DNA from: Ruegeria pomeroyi
GTDB lineage: Bacteria > Pseudomonadota > Alphaproteobacteria > Rhodobacterales > Rhodobacteraceae
Assembly (NCBI RefSeq): GCF_021405525.1
Contig: NZ_JAGQAG010000001.1
Span: 558,001-622,000, forward strand
Reading direction: 5' to 3'
Length of the DNA: 64,000 bases
Part shown: in pieces, positions 49,848 to 57,635 of the stretch
How positions within the stretch are numbered: the stretch's first letter is position 1
Layout of the letters: each line of letters starts with the position of its first letter
Notes under the pieces: generated by a model
What the model saw: only the letters and a program-made list of their open reading frames with translations
Told to the model about the DNA's origin: nothing
Database searches by the model: none
Position numbers and translations under genes: made by a program

Positions 49848-50846
49848 TCAGTTCAGCCGCGCCACCACATAATCGGCAAGATCGCTCAGCATGGCGCGGA
49901 TCTCGTGATTGGGCAGCACTTCCAGTGCGGCGCGTGCCTTCGCGGCCCAGGTGCGGGCATCGGCCCGGGTCGCCTCCAGCGTGCCGTATTTTTCCATCAG
50001 CGCCAGCGCCTGGCCCAGATCTCCCTCGGTCTGTTTGCCTTTTTCGATGGTCCGCACCCAGAATGCGCGCTCTTCGTCGGTGGCTTGCGCCACCGCCTTG
50101 ATCACCGGCAGGGTCAGCTTGCGCTCGCGGAAATCGTCGCCCACGTTCTTGCCCGTCGCCTTGGCGTCGCCCTGATAATCCAGCAGATCGTCGGCGATCT
50201 GGAACGCGATACCTAGGGCATCGCCATAGTCGAACAGCGCCTTGACCTGTGCCTCGGGAACGCCCGCGATCACGCCGCCAACCTCTGTCGCGGCCGAGAA
50301 CAGCGCCGCCGTCTTGCCCCGCACCACTTGCAGATAGATGCTCTCGTCCGTGCGCAGGTCGCTGGCCGCGGTCATTTGCAGCACTTCGCCCTCGGCGATG
50401 GTTGCAGCGGCATTGGCAAGGATGTCCAGCACCCTGAGCGAGCCGGTTTCCACCATCAGCTGGAAACTGCGGGCAAACAGGTAATCGCCCACCAGCACCG
50501 AGGATTTGTTGTCCCAGAGCAAATTGGCCGTAGGACGTCCACGGCGCTGGCCGCTTTCGTCCACCACGTCGTCATGCAGCAGGGTGGCGGTATGGATGAA
50601 CTCGACCGTGGCGGCCAGTTTGACGTGGTCCTCGCCTTGGTAGCCGCACAGCCGCGCCGCCGCCAGTGTCAGCATCGGGCGCAGGCGCTTGCCACCCGCC
50701 TCGACCAGATGCGCCGTCACCTCGGGGATGCGGGGCGCGTGGTCCGACGCCATCCTGGTACGGATCAGCGTGTTTACCGCCGCCATCTCATCGGACAGGG
50801 TTGCGGCCAGCATCTCATGCGGTTTCGTGCTCACCTTGGCGTCCAT
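49848..50846 (-). CDS. ispB: Polyprenyl diphosphate synthase (ubiquinone side chain)
   Basis: A trans-prenyltransferase of 332 aa that makes a long-chain polyprenyl diphosphate for ubiquinone. The two aspartate-rich motifs are LLHDDVVDES near residue 90 and FQIADDLLDYQGD near residue 215. The small residues before the first motif agree with a long product. The product would feed UbiA (9986-10948). The chain length cannot be read from sequence; decaprenyl is usual in this group. Confidence 0.94.
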   Translation of the reverse strand: MDAKVSTKPHEMLAATLSDEMAAVNTLIRTRMASDHAPRIPEVTAHLVEAGGKRLRPMLTLAAARLCGYQGEDHVKLAATVEFIHTATLLHDDVVDESGQRRGRPTANLLWDNKSSVLVGDYLFARSFQLMVETGSLRVLDILANAAATIAEGEVLQMTAASDLRTDESIYLQVVRGKTAALFSAATEVGGVIAGVPEAQVKALFDYGDALGIAFQIADDLLDYQGDAKATGKNVGDDFRERKLTLPVIKAVAQATDEERAFWVRTIEKGKQTEGDLGQALALMEKYGTLEATRADARTWAAKARAALEVLPNHEIRAMLSDLADYVVARLN

Positions 50847-50902
50847 CGCTCTCCTGCAACAAGGCTCGACAATGCGCCAACCTTGCCCTTACATCCATCC
50901 TT

Positions 50903-51118
50903 ATGAAGGAACTTTTGCGCAGCACCGACCCGACCGTCATGGCCTTTGCATCCGCCCTTCTCGAGGGCGAGGATATAGACTGCTTTCAGATGGACGTAAA
51001 TATGAGCATCCTCGAAGGCGGCATCGGAATCTTTCCGCGCCGCATGATGGTGCGGGACGAGGATTATGACGACGCCCTGCGCGTGGTCACCGACAATGGC
51101 ATTCCGCTGGGAAGATGA
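50903..51118 (+). CDS. DUF2007 domain protein
   Basis: A 71-aa protein: MKELLRSTDPTVMAFASALL, then EGEDIDCFQMD and GIFPRRMMVRDEDYDDA. This is the compact DUF2007 fold, seen as a putative signal-transducing or binding domain. It overlaps the methyltransferase gene by 4 bp. The frame continues upstream, but conserved sequence begins at the ATG at 50903. Confidence 0.9.
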   Translation: MKELLRSTDPTVMAFASALLEGEDIDCFQMDVNMSILEGGIGIFPRRMMVRDEDYDDALRVVTDNGIPLGR

Positions 51119-51888
51119 CCACCTTTGCCGAAAGCGAACTGACCTGCGACGCTTTCCTGGGTGGGTATCTGCAACTCTATCAACCGCGGGCCGGATACCG
51201 GGCCGGGGTTGATCCGGTGTTTCTGGCCGCCAGCGTCACGGCGCAGGCAGGACAATCGGTGCTGGAACTGGGCTGTGGCGCTGGTGCCGCAATCCTGTGC
51301 CTGGGTCGTCGGGTGCCGGCACTGGCGCTGACGGGGGTCGAATTGCAGTCGGACTATGCCGATCTGGCCCGGCGCAATGCGGCGCTGAACGATATCGCGC
51401 TCGACGTTGTCGAAGGCGATATTACCGCCCTGCCGCAGGCGCTGCGACAGCAGAGCTTTGACCATGTCATCGCAAACCCGCCCTACTACCTTGCTGGCAC
51501 CCACAGCCCGGCGAGCGATGCGGGGCGGGCCACCGCGTTGGGAGAGCAAACGCCGCTTGCGCGCTGGGTCGATGCGGCTGCGCGCCGTCTCCGCCATCGC
51601 GGCTATCTTCATATGATTGCCAAGGCCGACCGTCTGCCGGATATGCTGGCGGCCTGCGACGACAGGCTGGGCTCGCTTGAGGTGTTACCACTGGTTCCGC
51701 GTCAGGGCCGCGCCGCCGAGTTGGTGATTCTGCGCGCCCGCAAGGGCGGACGGGCGCCGTTTCGCCTGTATTCCGGCCTGATCCTGCATCAGGGCACCCG
51801 GCATCCGGGCGACCGCGACCATTACCTGCCTGAAATCGCAAAGGTTCTACGCGAACCGGCGCCGCTGCACTGGCCCGGTGCCGGATAG
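51115..51888 (+). CDS. tRNA1(Val) adenine-N6 methyltransferase-like (TrmN6 family)
   Basis: A SAM-dependent methyltransferase of 257 aa. The SAM loop VLELGCGAGAAILCLG is near residue 48, and the catalytic motif NPPYY (IANPPYYLAG) marks N6-adenine methylation. In E. coli the relative YfiC/TrmN6 modifies A37 of tRNA-Val. It overlaps the DUF2007 gene by 4 bp. Confidence 0.9.
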   Translation: MTTFAESELTCDAFLGGYLQLYQPRAGYRAGVDPVFLAASVTAQAGQSVLELGCGAGAAILCLGRRVPALALTGVELQSDYADLARRNAALNDIALDVVEGDITALPQALRQQSFDHVIANPPYYLAGTHSPASDAGRATALGEQTPLARWVDAAARRLRHRGYLHMIAKADRLPDMLAACDDRLGSLEVLPLVPRQGRAAELVILRARKGGRAPFRLYSGLILHQGTRHPGDRDHYLPEIAKVLREPAPLHWPGAG

Positions 51889-52001
51889 GCCGGGTTTGGC
51901 CGATATGTCGGTTTTATGACAGAATGCGACCGCTGCCCGCGTGACAGGCCGCTTGGGATGTGCTCAACTTGATTCATTCATAACAGAGAAGGAGGATCGC
52001 C

Positions 52002-52166
52002 ATGAGTGTGAGCGCGCATTTGACCGAACTGAAGAAAAAGCACGCAAATCTCAGTCTCGAAGTTGAACAAGCCCAGCGTTCGCCAGGTACTGACGACCTT
52101 CAGATCAGCCAGCTGAAGAAACAGAAGCTGAAGCTCAAGGAAGAAATCGAGCGGCTGTCCGTCTAA
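52002..52166 (+). CDS. DUF465 (YdcH-like) small helical protein
   Basis: A 54-aa, charged, all-helical protein (MSVSAHLTELKKKHANLSL onward; ends LKLKEEIERLSV). This matches the DUF465 pattern of a short helical hairpin. It has a strong AGAAGGAGG ribosome site. Its stop overlaps the stop of the opposite EamA gene by 3 bp. Function is unknown. Confidence 0.88.
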   Translation: MSVSAHLTELKKKHANLSLEVEQAQRSPGTDDLQISQLKKQKLKLKEEIERLSV

Positions 52167-53029
52167 GCCGCAAAGCTGGCGCGCGCTGCCAGCAGCGCGC
52201 CGCCAGTGATCAGAAGCGCAGAGATTGCCAGAACCCAGCTGGGCGCTGCGATGCCGCTGATCACCAGAACAAGTGTTGACAGCAGGGGGGCGGCATAAGA
52301 GCTCGTTCCCAGCAGTTGGATGTCTCCACGTTTCACCCCGATGTCCCAAACGTAAAAGGCCAGACCCACTGGCCCCAGGCCCAATGCCAAGGTCGAGGCC
52401 CAGCCCAGCGTGTCGCGCGGCCAGACCGTTTCTTCGACCATGAAATGCAGCCCCCATGAGGCCGCCGCGGTGGCAAGGCAGAATATGGCGACCGAACTGG
52501 TGGGGGCATTCCCAAGGCGCCGGGACAGGACCGAATAGCCCGACCATGTCAGCGCGCAGAGCATCGCAAGCCCGTAGCCCGGCAGAAACTGTGTCTGGAA
52601 TCCGGGACCACCACCGCCGGTGATGATCAACGCCGCCCCGGAGAAGGCCAAACCCGCACCCACAAGATGGCCCCGCCGCAGGCGCTCCCCCGGCAGCAGG
52701 CCCGAAAACAGAACTATCAACAAAGGCCAGAGATAGGCGATCAGTCCCGCCTCGGCCGCAGGCGCCAGCCTGAGCGCCGAGAAATAGAGCGCGTGATAGC
52801 CGAACAGCCCCAGCGTTCCAAAGGCATATACCCTCCAGCCGACGTTGCGCAATTGCGAGAGGTTGCCGGTGGCCATGACCCAGATCAACCCCAGCGCCCC
52901 GCCGACGGTAAAGCAGAGCGCGTTCAGCAAAAGCGGTGGCACCGGCGCCGATCCGACCGTCAACAGCGCCAGCAACGCCCAGAGAAGGACGGCAACAAAG
53001 CCGATGGCGGTGGCGCGGGTGCGGGTCAT
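52163..53029 (-). CDS. EamA/DMT-family transporter
   Basis: A drug/metabolite transporter of 288 aa with ten hydrophobic helices in two repeats, e.g. LGLFGYHALYFSALRLAPAA and AEAGLIAYLWPLLIVLFSG in the first. The ATG at 53029 was chosen because helix 1 follows at once. Its stop is tail-to-tail with DUF465. Its start overlaps the LysR-type regulator gene by 4 bp, so the two are cotranscribed and probably functionally linked. The substrate is unknown. Confidence 0.92.
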   Translation of the reverse strand: MTRTRATAIGFVAVLLWALLALLTVGSAPVPPLLLNALCFTVGGALGLIWVMATGNLSQLRNVGWRVYAFGTLGLFGYHALYFSALRLAPAAEAGLIAYLWPLLIVLFSGLLPGERLRRGHLVGAGLAFSGAALIITGGGGPGFQTQFLPGYGLAMLCALTWSGYSVLSRRLGNAPTSSVAIFCLATAAASWGLHFMVEETVWPRDTLGWASTLALGLGPVGLAFYVWDIGVKRGDIQLLGTSSYAAPLLSTLVLVISGIAAPSWVLAISALLITGGALLAARASFAA

Positions 53030-53973
53030 GTGGGCGGGATGTCCTTGACGTGAACGATTGTCAAACCGTCCGAGATATGAGCGGTTTTTGCGATCTCGGC
53101 AAGGAACCAATCACGGAATGCCGCGATCTTGGGTTGGGTTTCCGAGCCGGCAAGGCAGACGAAGCGAAACCGCGCATCGGTCTCGACCGCAGTCTTGAAC
53201 GGCATCACGAGTCTCCCCTCGATGACGTCCTTGATGATCATCGGGCGGCGGCCCAGCACCACGCCCACCCCTGCGACCGCCGCGTCGATGGCATGGTCCG
53301 CATTGGAAAAATGCGCCCCGCGTTTGGGGGCGAAATCCATGCCCACTGCGCGGAACCATGTGGGCCAGTCGATGGGCGGATCCAGAAAGCTGATAGATTC
53401 GTCAAAGATCAGCGGCGCTTCGCGCAGGCTTTCTGGTGTCGGGTACCGGCTCGCCAGCTCGGGGGTCATCACCGGGATCATCCATTCCTTGCGGGCAGAG
53501 ATGGAATAAAGACCCGCGTCCAGCCCCTGGCCAAAGCGGATCGCCACATCGACCCCATCCCGCGCAAGGTCGACCAGCCGCAGGCTGGTCGAGATGCGCA
53601 GGTCGATCTCGGGATGCGCCCGCGCAAAATCGTAAAGGCGGGGCGCCAGCCATTTGGCGGTGAGCGCGGGTCCGGCGGTCACCGTCAGAGTGGTGTTGTC
53701 CTGAAGCCGACGGGCGGCCCGCCAAGCGGCGGCCAGCACCTCGAACCCTTCCTGAGCGCCCGGGGCCAGGGCGCGCCCTTCCTCGGTCAGTTCTACCGCG
53801 CGATTGAGACGCCGGAACAAGGGGCGACCCAGATGCTCTTCCAGCGATTTGATCTGAAAGGACAGCGCCGCAGGGGTCACGCTCAACTCGGCTGCCGCCT
53901 TGGCAAAGGACATGTGTCGGGCCGCGGCATCAAAGGCGCGCAGGGCGGTCAGCGGGGGCAGGCGGTCGCTCAT
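53026..53973 (-). CDS. LysR-family regulator, GcvA-like
   Basis: A 315-aa LysR regulator. The N-terminal helix-turn-helix (PPLTALRAFDAAARHMSFAKAA with ELSVTPAALSFQIKSLEEHLG) is followed by an effector-binding domain. The sequence is of the GcvA/AmpR branch. It overlaps the EamA gene and is divergent from a 36-aa microprotein gene. The shared 117-bp region has symmetrical repeats that look like its binding sites. Confidence 0.92.
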   Translation of the reverse strand: MSDRLPPLTALRAFDAAARHMSFAKAAAELSVTPAALSFQIKSLEEHLGRPLFRRLNRAVELTEEGRALAPGAQEGFEVLAAAWRAARRLQDNTTLTVTAGPALTAKWLAPRLYDFARAHPEIDLRISTSLRLVDLARDGVDVAIRFGQGLDAGLYSISARKEWMIPVMTPELASRYPTPESLREAPLIFDESISFLDPPIDWPTWFRAVGMDFAPKRGAHFSNADHAIDAAVAGVGVVLGRRPMIIKDVIEGRLVMPFKTAVETDARFRFVCLAGSETQPKIAAFRDWFLAEIAKTAHISDGLTIVHVKDIPPT

Positions 53974-53977
53974 GTCG

Positions 53978-54069
53978 ATTCAGTTTTTCTTGTCTGAAGG
54001 TCGAAAATGTCTCGTTTGTGATGTTTTTTGATTGGGCGCATATTCACATCAAGTCAAGCAAAACTGAAT
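53978..54069. promoter_or_regulatory. Symmetrical operator-like repeats between LysR gene and microprotein
   Basis: Two 15-bp arms, ATTCAGTTTTTCTTG at 53978-53992 and CAAGCAAAACTGAAT at 54055-54069, are inverted copies (14 of 15 bases). Each is close to one of the divergent starts (5 and 21 bp away). Inside the left arm and beyond, TTCAG-N10-CTGAA (53979-53998) is a further dyad of LysR-site size. This is a likely autoregulation region. Confidence 0.6.
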
Positions 54070-54090
54070 AATTTACAAAGGAGCCCCGCC

Positions 54091-54201
54091 ATGATCGAGA
54101 TGACAACCAATCCCGCCGCCCGTCGGGCTATGGACCGTGCGCACATGGAGCGCGCACAAGCCTTGCGCACAGTCTGGGGATGGCTTTTCGGTTCCCGCTG
54201 A
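54091..54201 (+). CDS. 36-aa microprotein divergent from LysR
   Basis: A short basic protein, MIEMTTNPAARRAMDRAHME then RAQALRTVWGWLFGSR, with an AAAGGAG ribosome site 5 bases before the ATG. It has a terminator-like hairpin 28 bp after its stop. The C-terminal half is amphipathic with two tryptophans. Placement and signals suggest a real gene; its function is unknown and the family unnamed to me. Confidence 0.65.
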   Translation: MIEMTTNPAARRAMDRAHMERAQALRTVWGWLFGSR

Positions 54202-54229
54202 CCGCTGCGCGCGCGGACTTACGGGATGA

Positions 54230-54254
54230 GGGGTCGGCCAGATGCGCCGGCCCC
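54230..54254 (+). terminator. Hairpin after the 36-aa microprotein
   Basis: A 9-bp stem (GGGGTCGGC against GCCGGCCCC, one G-U pair) with a 7-nt loop, 28 bp after the stop. It is followed by TTCGTCGT, a weak T-tail. Likely but not strong. Confidence 0.45.
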
Positions 54255-54274
54255 TTCGTCGTATTGCAGGCACG

Positions 54275-54302
54275 AAAAAGGCCGCCCCGCAATGGGGCGG
54301 CC
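54275..54302 (-). terminator. Rho-independent terminator of phaB
   Basis: A perfect 9-bp stem (GGCCGCCCC and complement) with a 5-nt loop. On the minus strand it is followed by five T, 21 bp after the phaB stop. Clear terminator. Confidence 0.8.
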
Positions 54303-54323
54303 AATCTCCCGGATCGCACCAGG

Positions 54324-55046
54324 TCAGACGAAGAACTGTGCGCCGTTTGCCGAAATGGTCGAGCCGTTGATGAAGCCCGAGTCCTCAGACGCCAGGAAAG
54401 TCACGCAGCGCGCGATTTCCTCGGGTTCGCCAAGGCGCCCAGCGGGGATGCCAGCGACGATCGAATCGCGCACCTTTTCGGGGATCGCCATCACCATCTC
54501 GGTGGCGATATAGCCGGGGCAGATGGCGTTTGCGGTGATGCCGGCGCGGGCGCCTTCCTGGGCCAACGACTTGACGATACCCAGATCACCCGCCTTGGTC
54601 GCGGCATAGTTCACCTGTGCGAACTGGCCCTTCTGGCCGTTGATCGAGCTGATCACGATGACGCGGCCGAACTTGCGCTCGCGCATGCCGGGCCAGACCG
54701 GATGGACGGTGTTGAACACACCGGTCAGGTTGGTGTCGATCACCTGATGCCACTGTTCCGGGGTCATCTTGTGGAACGGTGCGTCGCGGGTGATGCCCGC
54801 ATTGGCGACCACGATGTCGATCGGGCCGATTTCGGCCTCGACCTTGGCGATACCGGCGGCCGATTCCTCGTAATCGGCGACGTTCCACTTGTAGGTGGCG
54901 ATGCCGGTTTCGGCGGTAAACTTGGCTGCGGCTTCATCATTACCGGCATAGGTGGCGGCGACATTGTAGCCTTCGGCCTTGAGCGCCTTGGAAATCGCGG
55001 CGCCGATGCCGCGCGAACCGCCGGTGACGAGTGCTGTACGTGCCAT
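54324..55046 (-). CDS. phaB: Acetoacetyl-CoA reductase (PhaB)
   Basis: An NADPH-dependent short-chain dehydrogenase of 240 aa that reduces acetoacetyl-CoA to (R)-3-hydroxybutyryl-CoA for polyhydroxybutyrate. The cofactor loop TGGSRGIGAAIS is at the N-terminus, NAGITRDAPFHKM in the middle, and VNYAATKAG holds the Tyr/Lys pair. It follows phaA in the same direction but has its own upstream region and terminator. The polymerase phaC is not in the window. Confidence 0.96.
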   Translation of the reverse strand: MARTALVTGGSRGIGAAISKALKAEGYNVAATYAGNDEAAAKFTAETGIATYKWNVADYEESAAGIAKVEAEIGPIDIVVANAGITRDAPFHKMTPEQWHQVIDTNLTGVFNTVHPVWPGMRERKFGRVIVISSINGQKGQFAQVNYAATKAGDLGIVKSLAQEGARAGITANAICPGYIATEMVMAIPEKVRDSIVAGIPAGRLGEPEEIARCVTFLASEDSGFINGSTISANGAQFFV

Positions 55047-55108
55047 TGAAGAATCCTCCAGATCTGAATTGGCTTGATAATGCTGTTACGCTGCGGGGGC
55101 AAAATACG

Positions 55109-55155
55109 CAATATTGTTTCGCGGAGATTTTCCGCGTTGCAGAACGTCAATATTG
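55109..55155. promoter_or_regulatory. Symmetric palindrome cluster upstream of phaB
   Basis: Two exact copies of the palindrome CAATATTG (55109-55116, 55148-55155) flank a 6-bp dyad CGCGGA-N5-TCCGCG (55120-55136). The set is 63-109 bp upstream of phaB. It looks like a regulator-binding region; which protein binds is unknown. Confidence 0.45.
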
Positions 55156-55187
55156 TCGCAGATGCAGCATGCTCTTGGAATGCCACG

Positions 55188-55211
55188 AAAAAGGGCGCCT
55201 GACGGCGCCCT
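55188..55211 (-). terminator. Rho-independent terminator of phaA
   Basis: An 8-bp stem (AGGGCGCC and complement) with a TGAC loop and a T5 tail on the minus strand, 23 bp after the phaA stop. It makes phaA and phaB largely separate transcripts. Confidence 0.8.
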
Positions 55212-55234
55212 GTTCCTATGGCCGGTTCGGGCGA

Positions 55235-56410
55235 TCAGTCACGCTCCACGCAGAGGGCCACGCCCATGCCGCCACCGATGCAGAGGGTTGCGAGACCCTT
55301 CTTGGCGTTGCGGCGCTTCATTTCGAACAGCAGGGTGTTCAGGACGCGGCAGCCCGAGGCGCCGATCGGGTGGCCGATGGCGATGGCACCGCCGTTCACG
55401 TTGACGATGGCCGGATCCCAGCCCATGTCCTTGTTCACCGCACAGGCCTGTGCGGCAAAGGCTTCGTTGGCCTCGACCAGGTCCAGGTCCTCGACCTTCC
55501 AGCCGGCCTTGGCCAGCGCCTTGCGGCTGGCGTGGATCGGGCCGACGCCCATAATCGACGGGTCGAGCCCGGCGGTGGCGTAGGAGGCGATGCGGGCCAG
55601 CGGCTCGATCCCGCGCTTTTCGGCGTTGGCGGCGGTCATCAGCAGGGTGGCTGCGGCGCCATCGTTCAGGCCAGAGGCGTTGGCGGCGGTGACGCTGCCG
55701 TCCTTGGTGAAGGCAGGGCGCAGTTTCTGCATCGCCTCGATGGTGGCGCCGTGACGGATGTATTCGTCCTTGTCCATCACGATGTCGCCCTTGCGGGTTT
55801 TGATGATGAAGGGAACGATTTCATCGGCGAACTTGCCGGCCTTCTGGGCGGCTTCGGCCTTGTTTTGGCTCGCGACGGCGAATTCGTCCTGCATCTCGCG
55901 GCTGATCTGCCACTGCTCGGCCACGTTCTCGGCGGTCTGGCCCATGTGATAGCCGTTGAACGCGTCCCAGAGCCCGTCGCGGATCATGGTGTCGATGTAT
56001 TTCATGTCGCCCATCTTGTGACCGGCGCGCAGGGCGGCGGCATGGGGTGACAGGGTCATGTTCTCCTGGCCGCCAGCGGCAACGATCTCGGCATCGCCCA
56101 GCAGGATGTGCTGGGCGCCCAGCGCCACGGCGCGCAGGCCCGAGCCGCAGACCTGGTTGATGCCCCAGGCCGAGCTTTCCTTGGGCAGACCGGCGTTGAC
56201 ATGGGCTTGGCGGGCGGGGTTCTGACCCTGGGCGGCGGTGAGGACCTGACCCAGAATGGTCTCGCTCACCTCGGCCTTGTCGATGCCGGCGCGCTCGACA
56301 ACGGCTTCGAGCACCGCGGCGCCCAGGTCATGCGCCGGGGTATTCGCGAAAGAGCCGCCAAAGCTGCCGACGCCGGTGCGGGCGGCAGATGCAATTACTA
56401 CGTTGGTCAT
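55235..56410 (-). CDS. phaA: Acetyl-CoA acetyltransferase (PhaA)
   Basis: A thiolase of 391 aa that condenses two acetyl-CoA to acetoacetyl-CoA, the first step of polyhydroxybutyrate synthesis. The acylated Cys is in [14 protein letters not shown] near residue 90, the [10 protein letters not shown] segment holds the catalytic His, and [12 protein letters not shown] the second Cys. The start ATG at 56410 has a promoter with an embedded palindrome upstream. It is paired with phaB downstream. Confidence 0.97.
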   Translation of the reverse strand: MTNVVIASAARTGVGSFGGSFANTPAHDLGAAVLEAVVERAGIDKAEVSETILGQVLTAAQGQNPARQAHVNAGLPKESSAWGINQVCGSGLRAVALGAQHILLGDAEIVAAGGQENMTLSPHAAALRAGHKMGDMKYIDTMIRDGLWDAFNGYHMGQTAENVAEQWQISREMQDEFAVASQNKAEAAQKAGKFADEIVPFIIKTRKGDIVMDKDEYIRHGATIEAMQKLRPAFTKDGSVTAANASGLNDGAAATLLMTAANAEKRGIEPLARIASYATAGLDPSIMGVGPIHASRKALAKAGWKVEDLDLVEANEAFAAQACAVNKDMGWDPAIVNVNGGAIAIGHPIGASGCRVLNTLLFEMKRRNAKKGLATLCIGGGMGVALCVERD

Positions 56411-56511
56411 GTGATCCGATCCTTTGCCGTCATGATCCTATTGGGGAAATCTGACGGCATGACGGGGCGATGTCGACCCCGGAGCGCCCTTATCCCCGCT
56501 CTAGCCCCCTT

Positions 56512-56540
56512 GACATAGCCCAGTGCTGCACATGCAGCAA
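56512..56540 (-). promoter_or_regulatory. Likely phaA promoter with embedded palindromic operator
   Basis: On the minus strand TTGCTG (56535-56540) and TATGTC (56512-56517) are 17 bp apart, about 100 bp before phaA. A perfect inverted repeat TGCTGC-ACAT-GCAGCA (56524-56539) covers the -35 and spacer, the place for a repressor. The CTGC/GCAG halves resemble sites bound by the PHB repressor PhaR in related bacteria. Confidence 0.6.
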
Positions 56541-56577
56541 CTGACAGCTTGTCTCACAAGTAGTGCCAGGATGGTGA

Positions 56578-57417
56578 TCAGCCGTTGGCCTTTGCGGTTT
56601 CGGGTCGTTCCCAGGCCGGCGTCACGGTCGGCGCGCCGTAGAGGTAACCTTGCAAGCAATCGACCCCGTTTTCAGCGAGAAAGCGCGCGTCCTCTTCGGT
56701 TTCGACCGATTCGGCGATAATCAGCATTTCGAACTCGCGGGCCAGCGCGATCAACGCTCTCACGGTGGCGCGATTGGCAGCGTCGGTGCTGACCTGACGG
56801 ATGAAACGACCGTCGATCTTGACCGCGTCAAAAAAGAAGTCGCGGAAACTGTTGAAGTCGATGGGGCCGTCACCGAAATCATCCAGCGCAAAGGCGATCC
56901 CGCGTGGTTGCAGCCTGTCCATGAAGTCGATCACGAGTTCCGGAACGGCCATGGCCGAGGTCTGATTGATCTCGAGGATAAGCCGATCACCCAAGGTTTC
57001 GTCCCGCTTGAGAAAGCGTTCCAGCACCTGCATCCACTTGCGGTAGCCTATCGAGCGGGCCGACATGTTGATTGACAGGCGCAGCGTCGGATTGCGAACC
57101 AGCGCCCGCAGACCGGTTTCCAGCGCGATACAGTCCAGTTCCCGTCCGATTTCGGTATTCTCGACAGCTGGCATGAAATCGCGAGCGGGGATGACCCGGC
57201 CGGTTTCGTCCAGCACGCGGATGAAGCCTTCATAGAAGGCGGTGCCATGTGGTGGCGCGGTTTGCAGGACCGGCTGATAGGCGAGCAGACAATCGCCATG
57301 CCGTACAGCCTCGGTCGCCATGGCCACGGCGGATCGGTCACGGCTCGACACCGCCGCGCTCAGGGGGTTTTCCGCCCCTTCGGGCAAGTCTGCCAGTTTC
57401 TTGATCCGGGGGCGCAT
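56578..57417 (-). CDS. EAL-domain protein (putative c-di-GMP phosphodiesterase)
   Basis: A 279-aa single-domain EAL protein with no sensor or membrane segment. Catalytic positions are mostly kept: Glu63 in YEGFIRV (EAL reads EGF), Asn in LSINMSA, Glu in LEINQTS, Asp-Asp in LDDFGDG, Lys in VKIDGRF, Glu in AESVETEED, and QG in CLQGYLYG. Activity is therefore possible, but the EGF variant is unusual. A CtrA-like motif lies about 60-70 bp upstream. Confidence 0.9.
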   Translation of the reverse strand: MRPRIKKLADLPEGAENPLSAAVSSRDRSAVAMATEAVRHGDCLLAYQPVLQTAPPHGTAFYEGFIRVLDETGRVIPARDFMPAVENTEIGRELDCIALETGLRALVRNPTLRLSINMSARSIGYRKWMQVLERFLKRDETLGDRLILEINQTSAMAVPELVIDFMDRLQPRGIAFALDDFGDGPIDFNSFRDFFFDAVKIDGRFIRQVSTDAANRATVRALIALAREFEMLIIAESVETEEDARFLAENGVDCLQGYLYGAPTVTPAWERPETAKANG

Positions 57418-57475
57418 CGAGGTTCCTTGTCGGACAGGCCAGAACGAGAGATGTGCCCAGCCTTGGCCAAAATCG

Positions 57476-57490
57476 TAAATCGCAGGTTAA
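57476..57490 (-). promoter_or_regulatory. CtrA-like motif upstream of the EAL gene
   Basis: The minus strand reads TTAA-N7-TTTA, one base from the CtrA consensus TTAA-N7-TTAA, 59-73 bp before the EAL gene start. CtrA controls motility and c-di-GMP genes in Rhodobacterales. A single degenerate match has a high chance background. Confidence 0.3.
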
Positions 57491-57635
57491 GCGCAGGATT
57501 TGACTAAAAGACGGATCACCCGGAGCTGTGTCATGTCGCGCTCGGATATCCATCTGATTTCATTGGAATTTCATGGAAATTGCGATGGCGCGGCCCATGA
57601 TCTAGCGACGAGATTGTTAGAATGTGACCGAGTTT

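Noticed and set aside
51889-52001. Small RNA gene between the methyltransferase and DUF465
   Set aside because: Only a plain promoter-like stretch and the ribosome site of the DUF465 gene were seen; no stable fold was found.
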